Of a DNA stretch of 25,274 nucleotides, positions 16,807 to 24,326 are shown in pieces (within the stretch, counting starts at the first letter, position 1; each line of letters begins with the position of its first letter). The stretch is from Novosphingobium sp. (GTDB taxonomy: Bacteria; Pseudomonadota; Alphaproteobacteria; Sphingomonadales; Sphingomonadaceae). The stretch covers positions 636 to 25,909 of the forward strand of contig JAJTFU010000021.1 of NCBI GenBank assembly GCA_021299075.1, written 5' to 3'. Made by a program: the position numbers and the translations under genes. Under the pieces are notes generated by a model. The model did no database searches, was not told where the DNA came from, and saw nothing but the letters and a program-made list of their open reading frames with translations.

Positions 16807-16960
16807 GAGTCCGCAGCGCCACACCCACCATATATTGAGTCTTTGGCGAATCCCGGGACTCTAGATGCTGTGCCGGACTCGCTCTGTTCCGCTTCTGGAG
16901 CAAGCGGAATCGCCAGGATTCCTGCGGAGTCGCCCCTTGACGCGGGACTCCGGATGACTC
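16807..16960. promoter_or_regulatory. Array of ten helically spaced GANTC methylation sites upstream of ccrM
   Basis: GANTC sites begin at 16807, 16837, 16848, 16857, 16876, 16907, 16917, 16927, 16946 and 16956. About one site per 300 bases is expected at this base composition, so ten in 154 bp is a strong excess. The steps (30, 11, 9, 19, 31, 10, 10, 19, 10) are all near multiples of one helical turn, which puts the sites on one face of the DNA. GANTC is the target of CcrM, encoded 37 bases downstream. In Caulobacter, GANTC methylation state feeds back on ccrM and GcrA-dependent promoters, so this region is a likely methylation-sensed promoter or leader. No sequence similarity beyond the sites themselves is evident between the two halves. 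Confidence 0.8.
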
Positions 16961-16964
16961 ACCC

Positions 16965-16973
16965 TGTGGATAA
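16965..16973 (-). promoter_or_regulatory. Perfect consensus DnaA box
   Basis: TGTGGATAA on the plus strand is TTATCCACA on the minus strand, the consensus DnaA box. It lies 24 bases before the ccrM start and 4 bases after the last GANTC site. A lone box in a promoter suggests transcriptional control by DnaA rather than an origin. Confidence 0.6.
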
Positions 16974-16997
16974 CTTTTGCAGTTTTCAGGGAATGTC

Positions 16998-18205
16998 ATG
17001 GGCCAGATGCTGGTGGGTGAAAAGGCGCGGTTGAAGGCCGCGCGCGAAGTGGTCCGGCCGGATCTTCCAGTTGGCCGGATCCTCGATGGCGATTGCATCG
17101 AGGCGATGCGCAGCCTGCCCGATGCTTGCGTGGACATGATCTTCGCCGATCCGCCCTATAACCTGCAGCTGGGCGGCGACCTGTCGCGCCCAGATGGCAG
17201 CCATGTCGATGCGGTTACCGATCACTGGGACCAGTTCGACAGCTTTGCCGCCTATGACAAGTTCAGCCGCGAATGGCTGACCGAAGCGCGCCGTCTGCTG
17301 AAGCCCAACGGGTCGCTGTGGGTGATCGGATCCTACCACAACATCTTCCGCCTGGGGGCGATGCTGCAGGACATGGGGTTCTGGATCCTCAACGACATCG
17401 TCTGGCGCAAGGCCAACCCGATGCCCAACTTCAAGGGCACCCGCTTCACCAATGCGCACGAGACGCTGATCTCGTCTGGCGCAAGGCCAACCCGATGCCC
17501 AACTTCAAGGGCACCCGCTTCACCAATGCGCACGAGACGCTGATCTGGTGCTCGATGGGGGAGAAGGCCAAGTACACCTTCAACTACCGCGCGATGAAGA
17601 CCTTGAATGACGAGCTGCAGATGCGCTCGGACTGGGTGCTGCCGATCTGCGGCGGGCAGGAACGGCTCAAGAAGGCCGGACACAAGGTTCACCCGACCCA
17701 GAAGCCCGAGGCGCTGCTCTACCGTGTGATGCTGGCGACGACCAACAAGGGCGATGTGGTGCTCGACCCGTTCTTCGGCACTGGCACGACCGGCGCGGTC
17801 GCCAAGCGCCTGGGCCGCGAATGGATCGGCTGCGAGCGGGAAAGCATTTACCGCGAAGCCGCGCTGGAGCGGATCGAGCTGGCCCTGCCGCTCGACGAGA
17901 GCGCGCTGACCACGATGCAGAGCCCCAAGGCTGCGCCCAAGGTGGCCTTCGGGACCCTGGTTGAGACAGGTTTGATTACGGCTGGTGCCAAGGTGTTCGA
18001 CAAGAAGCGCAAGCTGAGCGCCACTGTCCGTGCCGATGGCTCACTGGTGGCCGGGGCCGAGATCGGCTCGATCCACGGCCTTGGTGCCAAGCTGCAGGGC
18101 GCGCCGAGCTGCAACGGCTGGACCTTTTGGCACATCGAGCATGAGGGCGAGCTCAAACCGCTCGACGCGATCCGGCAGCTTTACTTGCTGGCGACGGAAG
18201 ATTGA
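16998..18205 (+). pseudogene. ccrM: CcrM-type GANTC adenine-N6 DNA methyltransferase, disrupted by a 74-bp tandem duplication
   Basis: Cell-cycle DNA methyltransferase of the beta class. From the ATG at 16998 (AGGGA about 8 bases upstream) the catalytic motif D51-P-P-Y54 is intact, then WILNDIVWRKANPMPNF. A perfect 74-bp direct repeat then shifts the frame, and translation would stop at 17543 after 181 residues, without the AdoMet motif. The other frame holds the missing part: HPTQKPEALLYR, the AdoMet loop DPFFGTGTTGAVAKR and a C-terminal RAMA-like DNA-recognition domain ending at 18205. Removing one repeat copy restores an intact 377-residue protein, typical for CcrM. The stop overlaps the TTG start of folP. 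A recent duplication or an assembly error would give the same sequence. Confidence 0.92.
17398..17546 (+). repeat. Perfect 74-bp tandem duplication inside ccrM
   Basis: Bases 17398-17471 are repeated exactly at 17472-17545, with one further matching base on each side of the junction. Because 74 is not a multiple of three, it frameshifts ccrM. The exact identity means the event is very recent or technical. Loss of one copy by slippage would restore the gene. Confidence 0.95.
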
Positions 18206-19162
18206 GCACGCAGCACTACCTCCGCCCGATTGCCCTGGCTGAATCGCCGCAAAGCGAGGAGGGTGGGGCGCTCCGCCTGGCCGGCGGGCTGACCTATGCC
18301 AGCCGCTTTGCCGTCATTGCCCGCGCAGGCGGCAAGATAATCTCGCGCGAACTCTATTCCGTGCCCGAATTGCGCGCGGTCCTGCCCGACCTGTCGCATG
18401 ATCTGCAGGCGCAGTTTGCCAATCTTCAGCGCGCCCATGCGCCGCTTGAATGCGGGGCGCGGACAGTTAGGCTCGATCAGCCGCAGGTTATGGGCATCCT
18501 CAACATGACGCCGGACAGCTTTTCGGACGGCGGCCAGTTCATGGACGATCCTGAGATCGCGGCCGCTCATGCCGCCACCATGCTGGAAGGCGGCGCGGCG
18601 ATCATCGACATCGGCGGGGAGAGCACCCGGCCGGGTGCCGCAGCCGTGTGGGAAGGCGATGAGCTGAAGCGCGTGGTGCCGATGATCGAGCGGCTTGCCG
18701 CATCGGGCGCAGCCATTTCGATCGACAGCCGCCGTCCGGCGGTGATGGAAGCGGCACTCACGGCCGGGGCCCACATCATCAACGACGTGTCCGCCCTGCG
18801 CCACGATCCGCGCAGCCTGGGATTCGCCGCCCGTTCGGGCGCACCGGTCGTGCTGATGCACGCGCCGGGCGAGGGTGATGACCTTCACTCGGGCGGCGCT
18901 TACACCGATGTCGTGCTCGACGTGTTCGACTGGCTCGCTGCGCGGCGCGATGTAGCCATCGCAGCAGGGATTCCATGCGAGAAGATCGTGCTCGATCCGG
19001 GCATCGGCTTTGGCAAGTCGGTGGCGGATAACCTGGCGCTGCTCAACGCCCTGCCGCTGTTCCACGCGCTCGGCCAGCCGCTGCTGGTCGGGGTCAGCCG
19101 CAAGCGGATGATTGGCGCTACGCGATGCGGCGCTGACCGACTTCAGCCAACTCGCCCCTTAG
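18202..19162 (+). pseudogene. folP: Dihydropteroate synthase with an internal deletion
   Basis: Folate pathway enzyme joining p-aminobenzoate to dihydropterin pyrophosphate. It starts at a TTG overlapping the ccrM stop (TTGA). An N-terminal extension of about 90 residues is followed by VMGILNMTPDSFSDGG (97-111), IDIGGESTRPGA, SIDSRRPAV, INDVSA, VLMH and LDPGIGFGK (264-272). The frame reads well up to VGVSRKRMIGA (residue 306, near 19120) and then shifts. The last codons RDAALTDFSQLAP before the TAG at 19160-19162 are in another frame and look like a normal DHPS end. About 60-70 residues, including the pterin/phosphate-binding segment with the RVHD motif, are missing. In the frame as written translation would run on to 19209 and make a dead enzyme. 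Confidence 0.88.
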
Positions 19163-20431
19163 GCGACGTTGTCGATGCCCAGATCCGAAAGCTTGCGATA
19201 GAGCGTTGAGCGGCCGATCCCGAGGCGGCGCGCTACTTCGGTCATGCGGCCGCGATAGTGGCCGATCGCCAGGCGGATCACGTCGGCTTCGATGTCTTCT
19301 AGCGGGCGCAAGTTGCCGTCCGGCGTATAAAGCGTAACCCCGACCGCCTCATGGTGATGGATCGCGCCATTGCCGGCTTCACCCAGCATGTTGGCGAGTT
19401 GCGGGAAGTCTTCTGCCGTCAAGGCATCGCCATCGCAGAACACTGCAGCGCGGAACAGAACGGCCTGGAGCTGGCGGACATTGCCCGGCCAGTCATAGGC
19501 TGTCAGTAGCGCAAGCGCGCCATCGGTAATCCCGATCTCTCGCAGGCCTGGCTGATCGCCGATCTGCGCCAGGAAGTGGCGGGCGAGGGCGGGAATATCG
19601 CCGGCCCGTTCCCGCAGTGGCGGCAGTTGCACGGTCACGCCGGCCATGACGTGGTGCAGTTCGGCCAGGAAGTGGCCGCCGGCGACCATATCCTTCAAGG
19701 GCAGGTTGCTGGCTGCGATGAGGCGCACGTCGATCCGGAACGAATGGCGCGCGCCGATCGGGCGGACATCACCGCGCTGGATCGATTCGAGCAGACGTTC
19801 CTGCACTGCGGGAGGCAGACGATCGACCTCATCCAGCGCCAGAGTACCGCCATCGGCATGCTGGAGCGCGCCGACATGGCGATCGAAGGCACCCGGGAAG
19901 GCGCCTTTTTCATGTCCAAACAGCGCCGATTCAACCGAATTGGCGGGAATTGATCCGACGTTGAGCAAGCGGAACGGCGCCTTGGCACGCGGGCTGGCGG
20001 CCTGCATCGCCCGGATCAGCATTTCCTTGCCCGTGCCGCTTTCGCCCTCGATCAGGACCGGGCCATGATTGCGGGCGGCCTTGGCGGCAATGGCCAGGGC
20101 AGTACGGAAAGTGGGCGAAGCGCCGATCATCGCGTCGAAATCGGGGCTCGACGGCATCTTTTCGGTCAGCGGCATAAGCTCGTCGCGCGGTGCTTCGCGG
20201 GTCGTCGCCATGCGCAGTGCCTGCATCAGCCGCTCGGGCGAGACGGGCTTCACGAGATATGATCGCGCCGAGCTGCATCCCCTGCCGAGTGCCGAGCGTG
20301 GCGATGGCAGTTTCCGAATCGCGCACCACCAGCGTGCGCCACCCCTCGCGCGCAGCAAGCGCGGAGATCAGCCGGCTCTGCGCCGGCTCATCGTCGATCA
20401 GCATCAGTGTTTGCTGCTCGAAATCCGCCAT
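19159..20431 (-). pseudogene. NtrC-like AAA+ response regulator with a deleted receiver core and altered sigma-54 motifs
   Basis: From the ATG at 20431 the receiver starts well (LMLIDDE, residues 9-15) and reads to GMQLGAI (about 57). It then changes frame near 20258-20268 into SYLVKPVSPERL, the far end of a receiver. The span is 1273 bases (3n+1), and the beta-3 phosphoacceptor Asp through the Thr/Ser strand are gone, about 40-45 codons. The AAA+ domain that follows is complete, with Walker A GESGTGKE and Walker B GGTLALDEVD, then a Fis-type helix-turn-helix (MTEVARRLGIGRSTLYRKL). The sigma-54 contact loop reads GAFPGA instead of GAFTGA, and the usual R-finger segment DLYYR is replaced by ELHHVM. 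Its stop overlaps the convergent folP stop. Confidence 0.85.
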
Positions 20432-20533
20432 GGTCTTACATTACTTCCCCGGTCTGGTGCCCCGCTCGAATAGCGCAAGGGAGTAAAGAGGCGATTAAGC
20501 CTGCAAATTGGGCATAGTTCCCGTAAGCCCCAC

Positions 20534-20562
20534 TTGAGTGTGCGCTCCGGCGGCGATATGCG
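20534..20562 (+). promoter_or_regulatory. Weak candidate promoter for the oxidase/transhydrogenase genes
   Basis: TTGAGT, a 17-base spacer and TATGCG lie 41 bases before the ATG at 20603, in the 171-bp gap shared with the divergent regulator. The spacing is right but the -10 box matches poorly. The rest of the gap holds nothing I can identify. Confidence 0.25.
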
Positions 20563-20602
20563 GTGCGGCGCAACAGCAACTTGCCAATGCAGGGACAGAA
20601 TT

Positions 20603-20725
20603 ATGGCTTCGGGAAATGACATGAAGGCGGCCAACGAAACCTATGGCGGTTTCATTGGCCTGGTGAAGTGGGGCAGCGTGGTGGTGGCAATCGTCACCGC
20701 CGGCGTCATCGCGCTGATCGCCTGA
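20603..20725 (+). CDS. aa3-type cytochrome c oxidase subunit IV (small)
   Basis: A 40-residue protein from the ATG at 20603, with AGGGA upstream. NDMKAANETYGGFIGLVKWG followed by a single membrane helix (VVVAIVTAGVIALIA) matches the tiny bacterial subunit IV family (COX4_pro_2), which associates with the aa3 oxidase. A longer frame from 20534 adds an unconvincing N-terminus. It lies 5 bases before pntAA, a placement I recall in related genomes although the oxidase core genes are elsewhere. Confidence 0.82.
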   Translation: MASGNDMKAANETYGGFIGLVKWGSVVVAIVTAGVIALIA

Positions 20726-20730
20726 TCGCG

Positions 20731-21885
20731 GTGAGCGCCAGCCTGCGGATTGCGGTTCTCAAGGAACGCGCGAACGGGGAAACCCGGGTCTCGGCCACAC
20801 CGGAAACGGTCAAGAAATTCATAGCCTTGGGAGCGGCTGTTGCAGTCGAATCCGGGGCTGGTGAGGCTGCCTCCATCGCCGATGCAGACTATGCTGCGGC
20901 CGGCGCCGAAGTGGTCAAGGATGCCGCCAAGGGTGCGGATATCGTCCTGGGGGTGCAGGGTCCCGATGCCAAGGCACTGAAGGGCGCCAATGCCGGGGCC
21001 TGGATCGTCGCCGGGCTCGATCCGTTCGGCCAGCGGGGGCGCGTCGATAATTACGCCAAGGGCGGATTCGAAGCCCTGGCGATGGAATTCATGCCGCGCA
21101 TCACCCGCGCGCAGTCGATGGACATTCTTTCGAGCCAGTCGAACCTCGCTGGCTACAAGGCGGTGATCGAAGCGGCGAATCTCTATGGCCGCGCCTTTCC
21201 GATGATGATGACCGCGGCGGGCACGATCTCGGCCGCCAAGTGTTTCGTCATGGGCGTGGGCGTTGCCGGGCTTCAGGCGATCGCCACGGCCCGCCGCCTG
21301 GGTGCGCAGGTTTCGGCCACTGACGTGCGCTCTGCCACCAAGGAACAGATCCAGTCGCTCGGTGCCAAGCCGATCTTCGTCGAAAGTGTCGCTGGGATCG
21401 AGGGTGAGGGCGCTGGCGGCTATGCCACCGAAATGTCGGAAGAATACCAGAAGGCCCAGGCCGAACTGGTATCCGGCCACATCGCCAAGCAGGACATCGT
21501 CATCACCACCGCGCTGATCCCCGGCCGCGCCGCGCCGCGCCTGATTGCAGATGCCCAGATTGCCAGCATGAAGCCGGGTTCGGTGATTTTCGACCTTGCC
21601 GTGGCGCAAGGCGGCAATGTCGAAGGCAGCAAGCCGGATCAGGTCGTGGTCCGCCACGGGGTCAAGATCCTCGGATATTCCAACACGCCGGCCAAGCTGC
21701 CCGCCGACGCCTCGGCGCTGTTCGCGCGCAACCTCTACAACTTCCTTTCCGCCTTCTGGGACAAGGAAGCCGACCGGCCGGTGCTGGACGAGGAAATCGG
21801 CAATGCCGTGCGCCTGACCCAGGGCGGCAAGGTCGTGAACGAAAGGCTGCCCGGGAGAAGGGGGTGCTTGCGGCGCTCGCCCTGA
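20731..21885 (+). CDS. pntAA: NAD(P) transhydrogenase subunit alpha, NAD(H)-binding domain I
   Basis: Part of the proton-translocating transhydrogenase, which uses the proton gradient to make NADPH from NADH. It has 384 residues from the GTG at 20731 (SLRIAVLKERANGETRVSATPETVKK). The NAD-binding Rossmann signature is GVGVAGLQAIATARRLGA, followed by TDVR, and the mobile-loop and RQD-equivalent region is in ATKEQIQSLGAK and SSQSNLAGYKAV. The family sequence runs to TQGGKVVNERL. The last eleven residues (PGRRGCLRRSP) look unlike a normal PntAA end and overlap the next gene, so a small 3' deletion is possible. This is the split three-gene form, with domain II on separate PntAB. Confidence 0.92.
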   Translation: MSASLRIAVLKERANGETRVSATPETVKKFIALGAAVAVESGAGEAASIADADYAAAGAEVVKDAAKGADIVLGVQGPDAKALKGANAGAWIVAGLDPFGQRGRVDNYAKGGFEALAMEFMPRITRAQSMDILSSQSNLAGYKAVIEAANLYGRAFPMMMTAAGTISAAKCFVMGVGVAGLQAIATARRLGAQVSATDVRSATKEQIQSLGAKPIFVESVAGIEGEGAGGYATEMSEEYQKAQAELVSGHIAKQDIVITTALIPGRAAPRLIADAQIASMKPGSVIFDLAVAQGGNVEGSKPDQVVVRHGVKILGYSNTPAKLPADASALFARNLYNFLSAFWDKEADRPVLDEEIGNAVRLTQGGKVVNERLPGRRGCLRRSP

Positions 21886-22232
21886 CCGCATCCACCCTCG
21901 CGTCCGCTGAAACGCCTGCGCCAGTTCCCTATCCGGACCTGGCCGGAGAATGGTTGGTTGACCTGCGCATCGCGCTGACCGACCCGGCCTATGGCAAGGA
22001 CATGGTGCTGAAGATCGCGGCCGATCGATCGATCACCGGCATCTTCTATGACAGCGAGATTCTCGCTGGTCGGGCTGGCAGCGCGCAGGGACGTCAGTGC
22101 GTGGCATTTCGCACCACCGATGGGCAGGGCATGTACCACAGCTCTGCCTGCCTTACCGACGGCAGGATGGTCGGCCAGACCTGGGCCGAAGGGCGCAATT
22201 TTGTGCTGCCGTGGACGGCGACAAGGAAGTAG
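21864..22232 (+). CDS. Exported protein of unknown function inside the pnt operon
   Basis: Predicted 122 residues from the GTG at 21864, overlapping the pntAA end by 22 bases. A hydrophobic signal ends ASA/E at about residue 15-16, and the mature part begins DLAGEWLVDLRIAL. It contains two cysteines (CVAF, SACL) that could pair and a beta-rich pattern reminiscent of small lipocalin-like or DUF2147-type domains; I cannot assign it. The signal lacks a basic n-region with this start. In-frame codons just upstream would supply AREKG but no start codon, which fits a lost 5' end. The pntAB start lies 2 bases after its stop. Confidence 0.6.
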   Translation: MLAALALTASTLASAETPAPVPYPDLAGEWLVDLRIALTDPAYGKDMVLKIAADRSITGIFYDSEILAGRAGSAQGRQCVAFRTTDGQGMYHSSACLTDGRMVGQTWAEGRNFVLPWTATRK

Positions 22233-22234
22233 CA

Positions 22235-22516
22235 ATGGACTTCATCTCGATCCTCTCGATCTTCGTCATGGCCTGCTTCGTGGGCTACTATGTCGTCTGG
22301 TCGGTCACGCCCGCGCTGCACACGCCGTTGATGGCGGTGACCAATGCGATCTCCTCGGTGATCGTGGTCGGCGCGCTGATCGCTTCGGCTGCGGCGGGTA
22401 GTCCGACGGCGAAGTGGCTTGGTCTGCTTGCGGTGGTGCTGGCCAGTGTGAACATCTTCGGCGGCTTTGCCGTCACGGCCCGCATGCTGGCGATGTACAA
22501 GAAGAAGGAGAAGTAG
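22235..22516 (+). CDS. pntAB: NAD(P) transhydrogenase subunit alpha part 2 (membrane)
   Basis: A 93-residue membrane subunit from the ATG at 22235. Three membrane helices are visible: FISILSIFVMACFVGYYVVW, a central stretch in ISSVIVVGALIASAA, and LGLLAVVLASVNIFGGFAVT. HTPLMAVTNAISS is the conserved signature of the transhydrogenase domain II alpha part. It ends with a basic KKKEK tail. pntB follows 2 bases after the stop, and the exported unknown gene ends 2 bases before the start. Confidence 0.93.
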   Translation: MDFISILSIFVMACFVGYYVVWSVTPALHTPLMAVTNAISSVIVVGALIASAAAGSPTAKWLGLLAVVLASVNIFGGFAVTARMLAMYKKKEK

Positions 22517-22518
22517 GG

Positions 22519-23958
22519 GTGGACTTCACACTGCTCTCCGCCGCGACCTCGGGTCTCGCCGCCAGTCCCTGGGTGGCGCTGGCCTACCTGGCTTCGGGTG
22601 TCCTGTTCATCCTCGCGCTGCGCGGGCTTTCCAGCCCGGCGACCAGCCGCGCAGGCAACCGCTATGGCATGATCGGGATGCTGATCGCCGTGGTCACCAC
22701 GCTGGGCACGCATGAAATCGCGAGCCTGCCTGAAATCCTGGCGGCACTGGCGCTGGGCGGCGCGATCGGGTGGATCATCGCCCGCCGCATCGCCATGACC
22801 GATATGCCGCAGCTGGTTGCAGCCTTCCACTCGCTGGTCGGCCTGGCGGCCGTGCTGGTCGGCTGGGCAGCCTACCTCAATCCGGAAGCGTTCGGGATTG
22901 TCGGGGCCGACGGCCAGATCAATCCCGTCTCGCGGCTCGAAATGGGCCTGGGCATCGCGATCGGGGCTATCACATTCTCCGGCTCGGTCATCGCGTTCCT
23001 CAAGCTTGCCGGGAAGATGAGCGGTGCGCCGATCCTGCTACCGGCGCGACATGTGATCAACCTTGGCACGCTGATCGCGATCATCGGCCTGACCGGTTAC
23101 TTCATGACCGACCAGAGCCTGTGGGTGATCGCCACGGTTACCGCGCTGGCCTTTATCATCGGCTTCCTGCTGATCATCCCGATCGGCGGCGCGGACATGC
23201 CGGTCGTCGTCTCGATGCTCAATTCCTACTCGGGCTGGGCAGCGGCGGCGATGGGCTTTACCCTGTCGAATACCGCGATGATCATCACCGGTGCGCTGGT
23301 TGGCTCGTCAGGCGCGATCCTGTCCTACATCATGTGCAAGGCCATGAACCGCGGCTTCCTGAGCGTGATCGCCGGCGGCTTTGGCGCCGATGCCAGTGCC
23401 GGCGGCGGCGAGGCGCGTGAACAGCGTCCGTGGAAGCGCGGCAGCGCCGAAGACGCAGCCTATATGCTGGGCGAGGCCGAAAAGGTCATCATCATCCCTG
23501 GCTACGGCATGGCGGTCAGCCAGGCGCAGCACGCGCTGCGCGAAATGGGCGACCTGCTGAAGGCCAAGGGCGTAGAGGTGAAGTACGCGATCCACCCCGT
23601 CGCGGGCCGCATGCCGGGCCACATGAACGTGCTGCTGGCCGAAGCCAATGTCCCCTATGACGAGGTGTTCGAGCTGGAGGACATCAACAGCGAGTTCGCC
23701 ACGGCTGACGTCGCCTTCATCATCGGCGCCAACGACGTGGTCAATCCGGCGGCGAAGACCGACAAGTCCAGCCCGATTTACGGCATGCCGGTGTTCGATG
23801 TCGACAAGGCCAAGCAGGTCTTCTTCATCAAGCGCTCCATGGGCGGCGTCGGCTATGCCGGGGTCGATAACGATGTGTTCTACATGGACCAGACCCTGAT
23901 GCTGCTGGCCGATGCCAAGAAGATGGTGGAGGACATCAACAAGGGCCTGGCGCACTGA
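22519..23958 (+). CDS. pntB: NAD(P) transhydrogenase subunit beta
   Basis: A 479-residue subunit from the GTG at 22519, full length. The N-terminal half carries about nine membrane helices of the proton channel, with the conserved GADMPVVVSMLNSYSGWAAAAMGF segment. The C-terminal domain III binds NADP(H): GYGMAVSQAQHAL is its Rossmann turn, and VAGRMPGHMNVLLAEA, GANDVVNPAA and KRSMGGVGYAGVDN are further signatures. Its stop overlaps the next start (TGATG). Together with pntAA and pntAB it makes a complete enzyme set, if the pntAA end is sound. Confidence 0.95.
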   Translation: MDFTLLSAATSGLAASPWVALAYLASGVLFILALRGLSSPATSRAGNRYGMIGMLIAVVTTLGTHEIASLPEILAALALGGAIGWIIARRIAMTDMPQLVAAFHSLVGLAAVLVGWAAYLNPEAFGIVGADGQINPVSRLEMGLGIAIGAITFSGSVIAFLKLAGKMSGAPILLPARHVINLGTLIAIIGLTGYFMTDQSLWVIATVTALAFIIGFLLIIPIGGADMPVVVSMLNSYSGWAAAAMGFTLSNTAMIITGALVGSSGAILSYIMCKAMNRGFLSVIAGGFGADASAGGGEAREQRPWKRGSAEDAAYMLGEAEKVIIIPGYGMAVSQAQHALREMGDLLKAKGVEVKYAIHPVAGRMPGHMNVLLAEANVPYDEVFELEDINSEFATADVAFIIGANDVVNPAAKTDKSSPIYGMPVFDVDKAKQVFFIKRSMGGVGYAGVDNDVFYMDQTLMLLADAKKMVEDINKGLAH

Positions 23959-24269
23959 TGCGCGCCGCGCTTTGCCTTGCGGTGCTGGCGTCGGCCGCCT
24001 GCTCGCCCTCCAAGCTGGCCTATGGCCAGGTCAAGAGCGCGATGATGGACGCCGGCCTGAGCGAAGCCAATTCGGCCTGCATGGCTGAGCGGATGACCGA
24101 CCGGCTGACGCTGGGCCAGCTCCAGAAGCTCAAGCAGCTCAAGGGCGAAAAGCGCAATCTGGCGGACTATGTCGTCGCCGTGCGCCGGGTCGGCGATGCC
24201 GAGGCGATCAAGGTCACCGCGACCTCGGCCGCACTCTGCGCCAGCGGCCTTGCGAGCGAGAAGCGCTGA
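23958..24269 (+). CDS. Small lipoprotein of unknown function
   Basis: Predicted 103 residues. The signal ends in the lipobox ASAAC (C15), so the mature protein is about 89 residues and lipid-anchored. The rest is helical, with one cysteine pair candidate (SACMAER and ALCASG) and the basic LQKLKQLKGEKR segment. The start overlaps the pntB stop by one base, so it should be translated with the transhydrogenase. No family recognised. Confidence 0.75.
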   Translation: MRAALCLAVLASAACSPSKLAYGQVKSAMMDAGLSEANSACMAERMTDRLTLGQLQKLKQLKGEKRNLADYVVAVRRVGDAEAIKVTATSAALCASGLASEKR

Positions 24270-24326
24270 GTCCCGTAATCCCCGGTGGATTGACTTACAC
24301 CGCTGTCAGCACAACACTCCGCACCC

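Noticed and set aside
16789..16997. Replication origin suggested by the DnaA box and GANTC cluster
   Set aside because: Only one DnaA box, no AT-rich unwinding stretch of useful length and no origin-type neighbours. A promoter role fits better.
17398..17546. CRISPR-like or VNTR repeat
   Set aside because: Only two abutting copies with no spacers; the repeat unit is ordinary ccrM coding sequence.
20641..21891. 416-codon minus-strand frame opposite pntAA
   Set aside because: Antisense shadow of a clearly identified gene.
24290..24318. Promoter (TTGACT) before the beta-helix gene
   Set aside because: The -35 match is fair, but the hexamer at the right distance (AACACT) is a poor -10, so the support is too weak.
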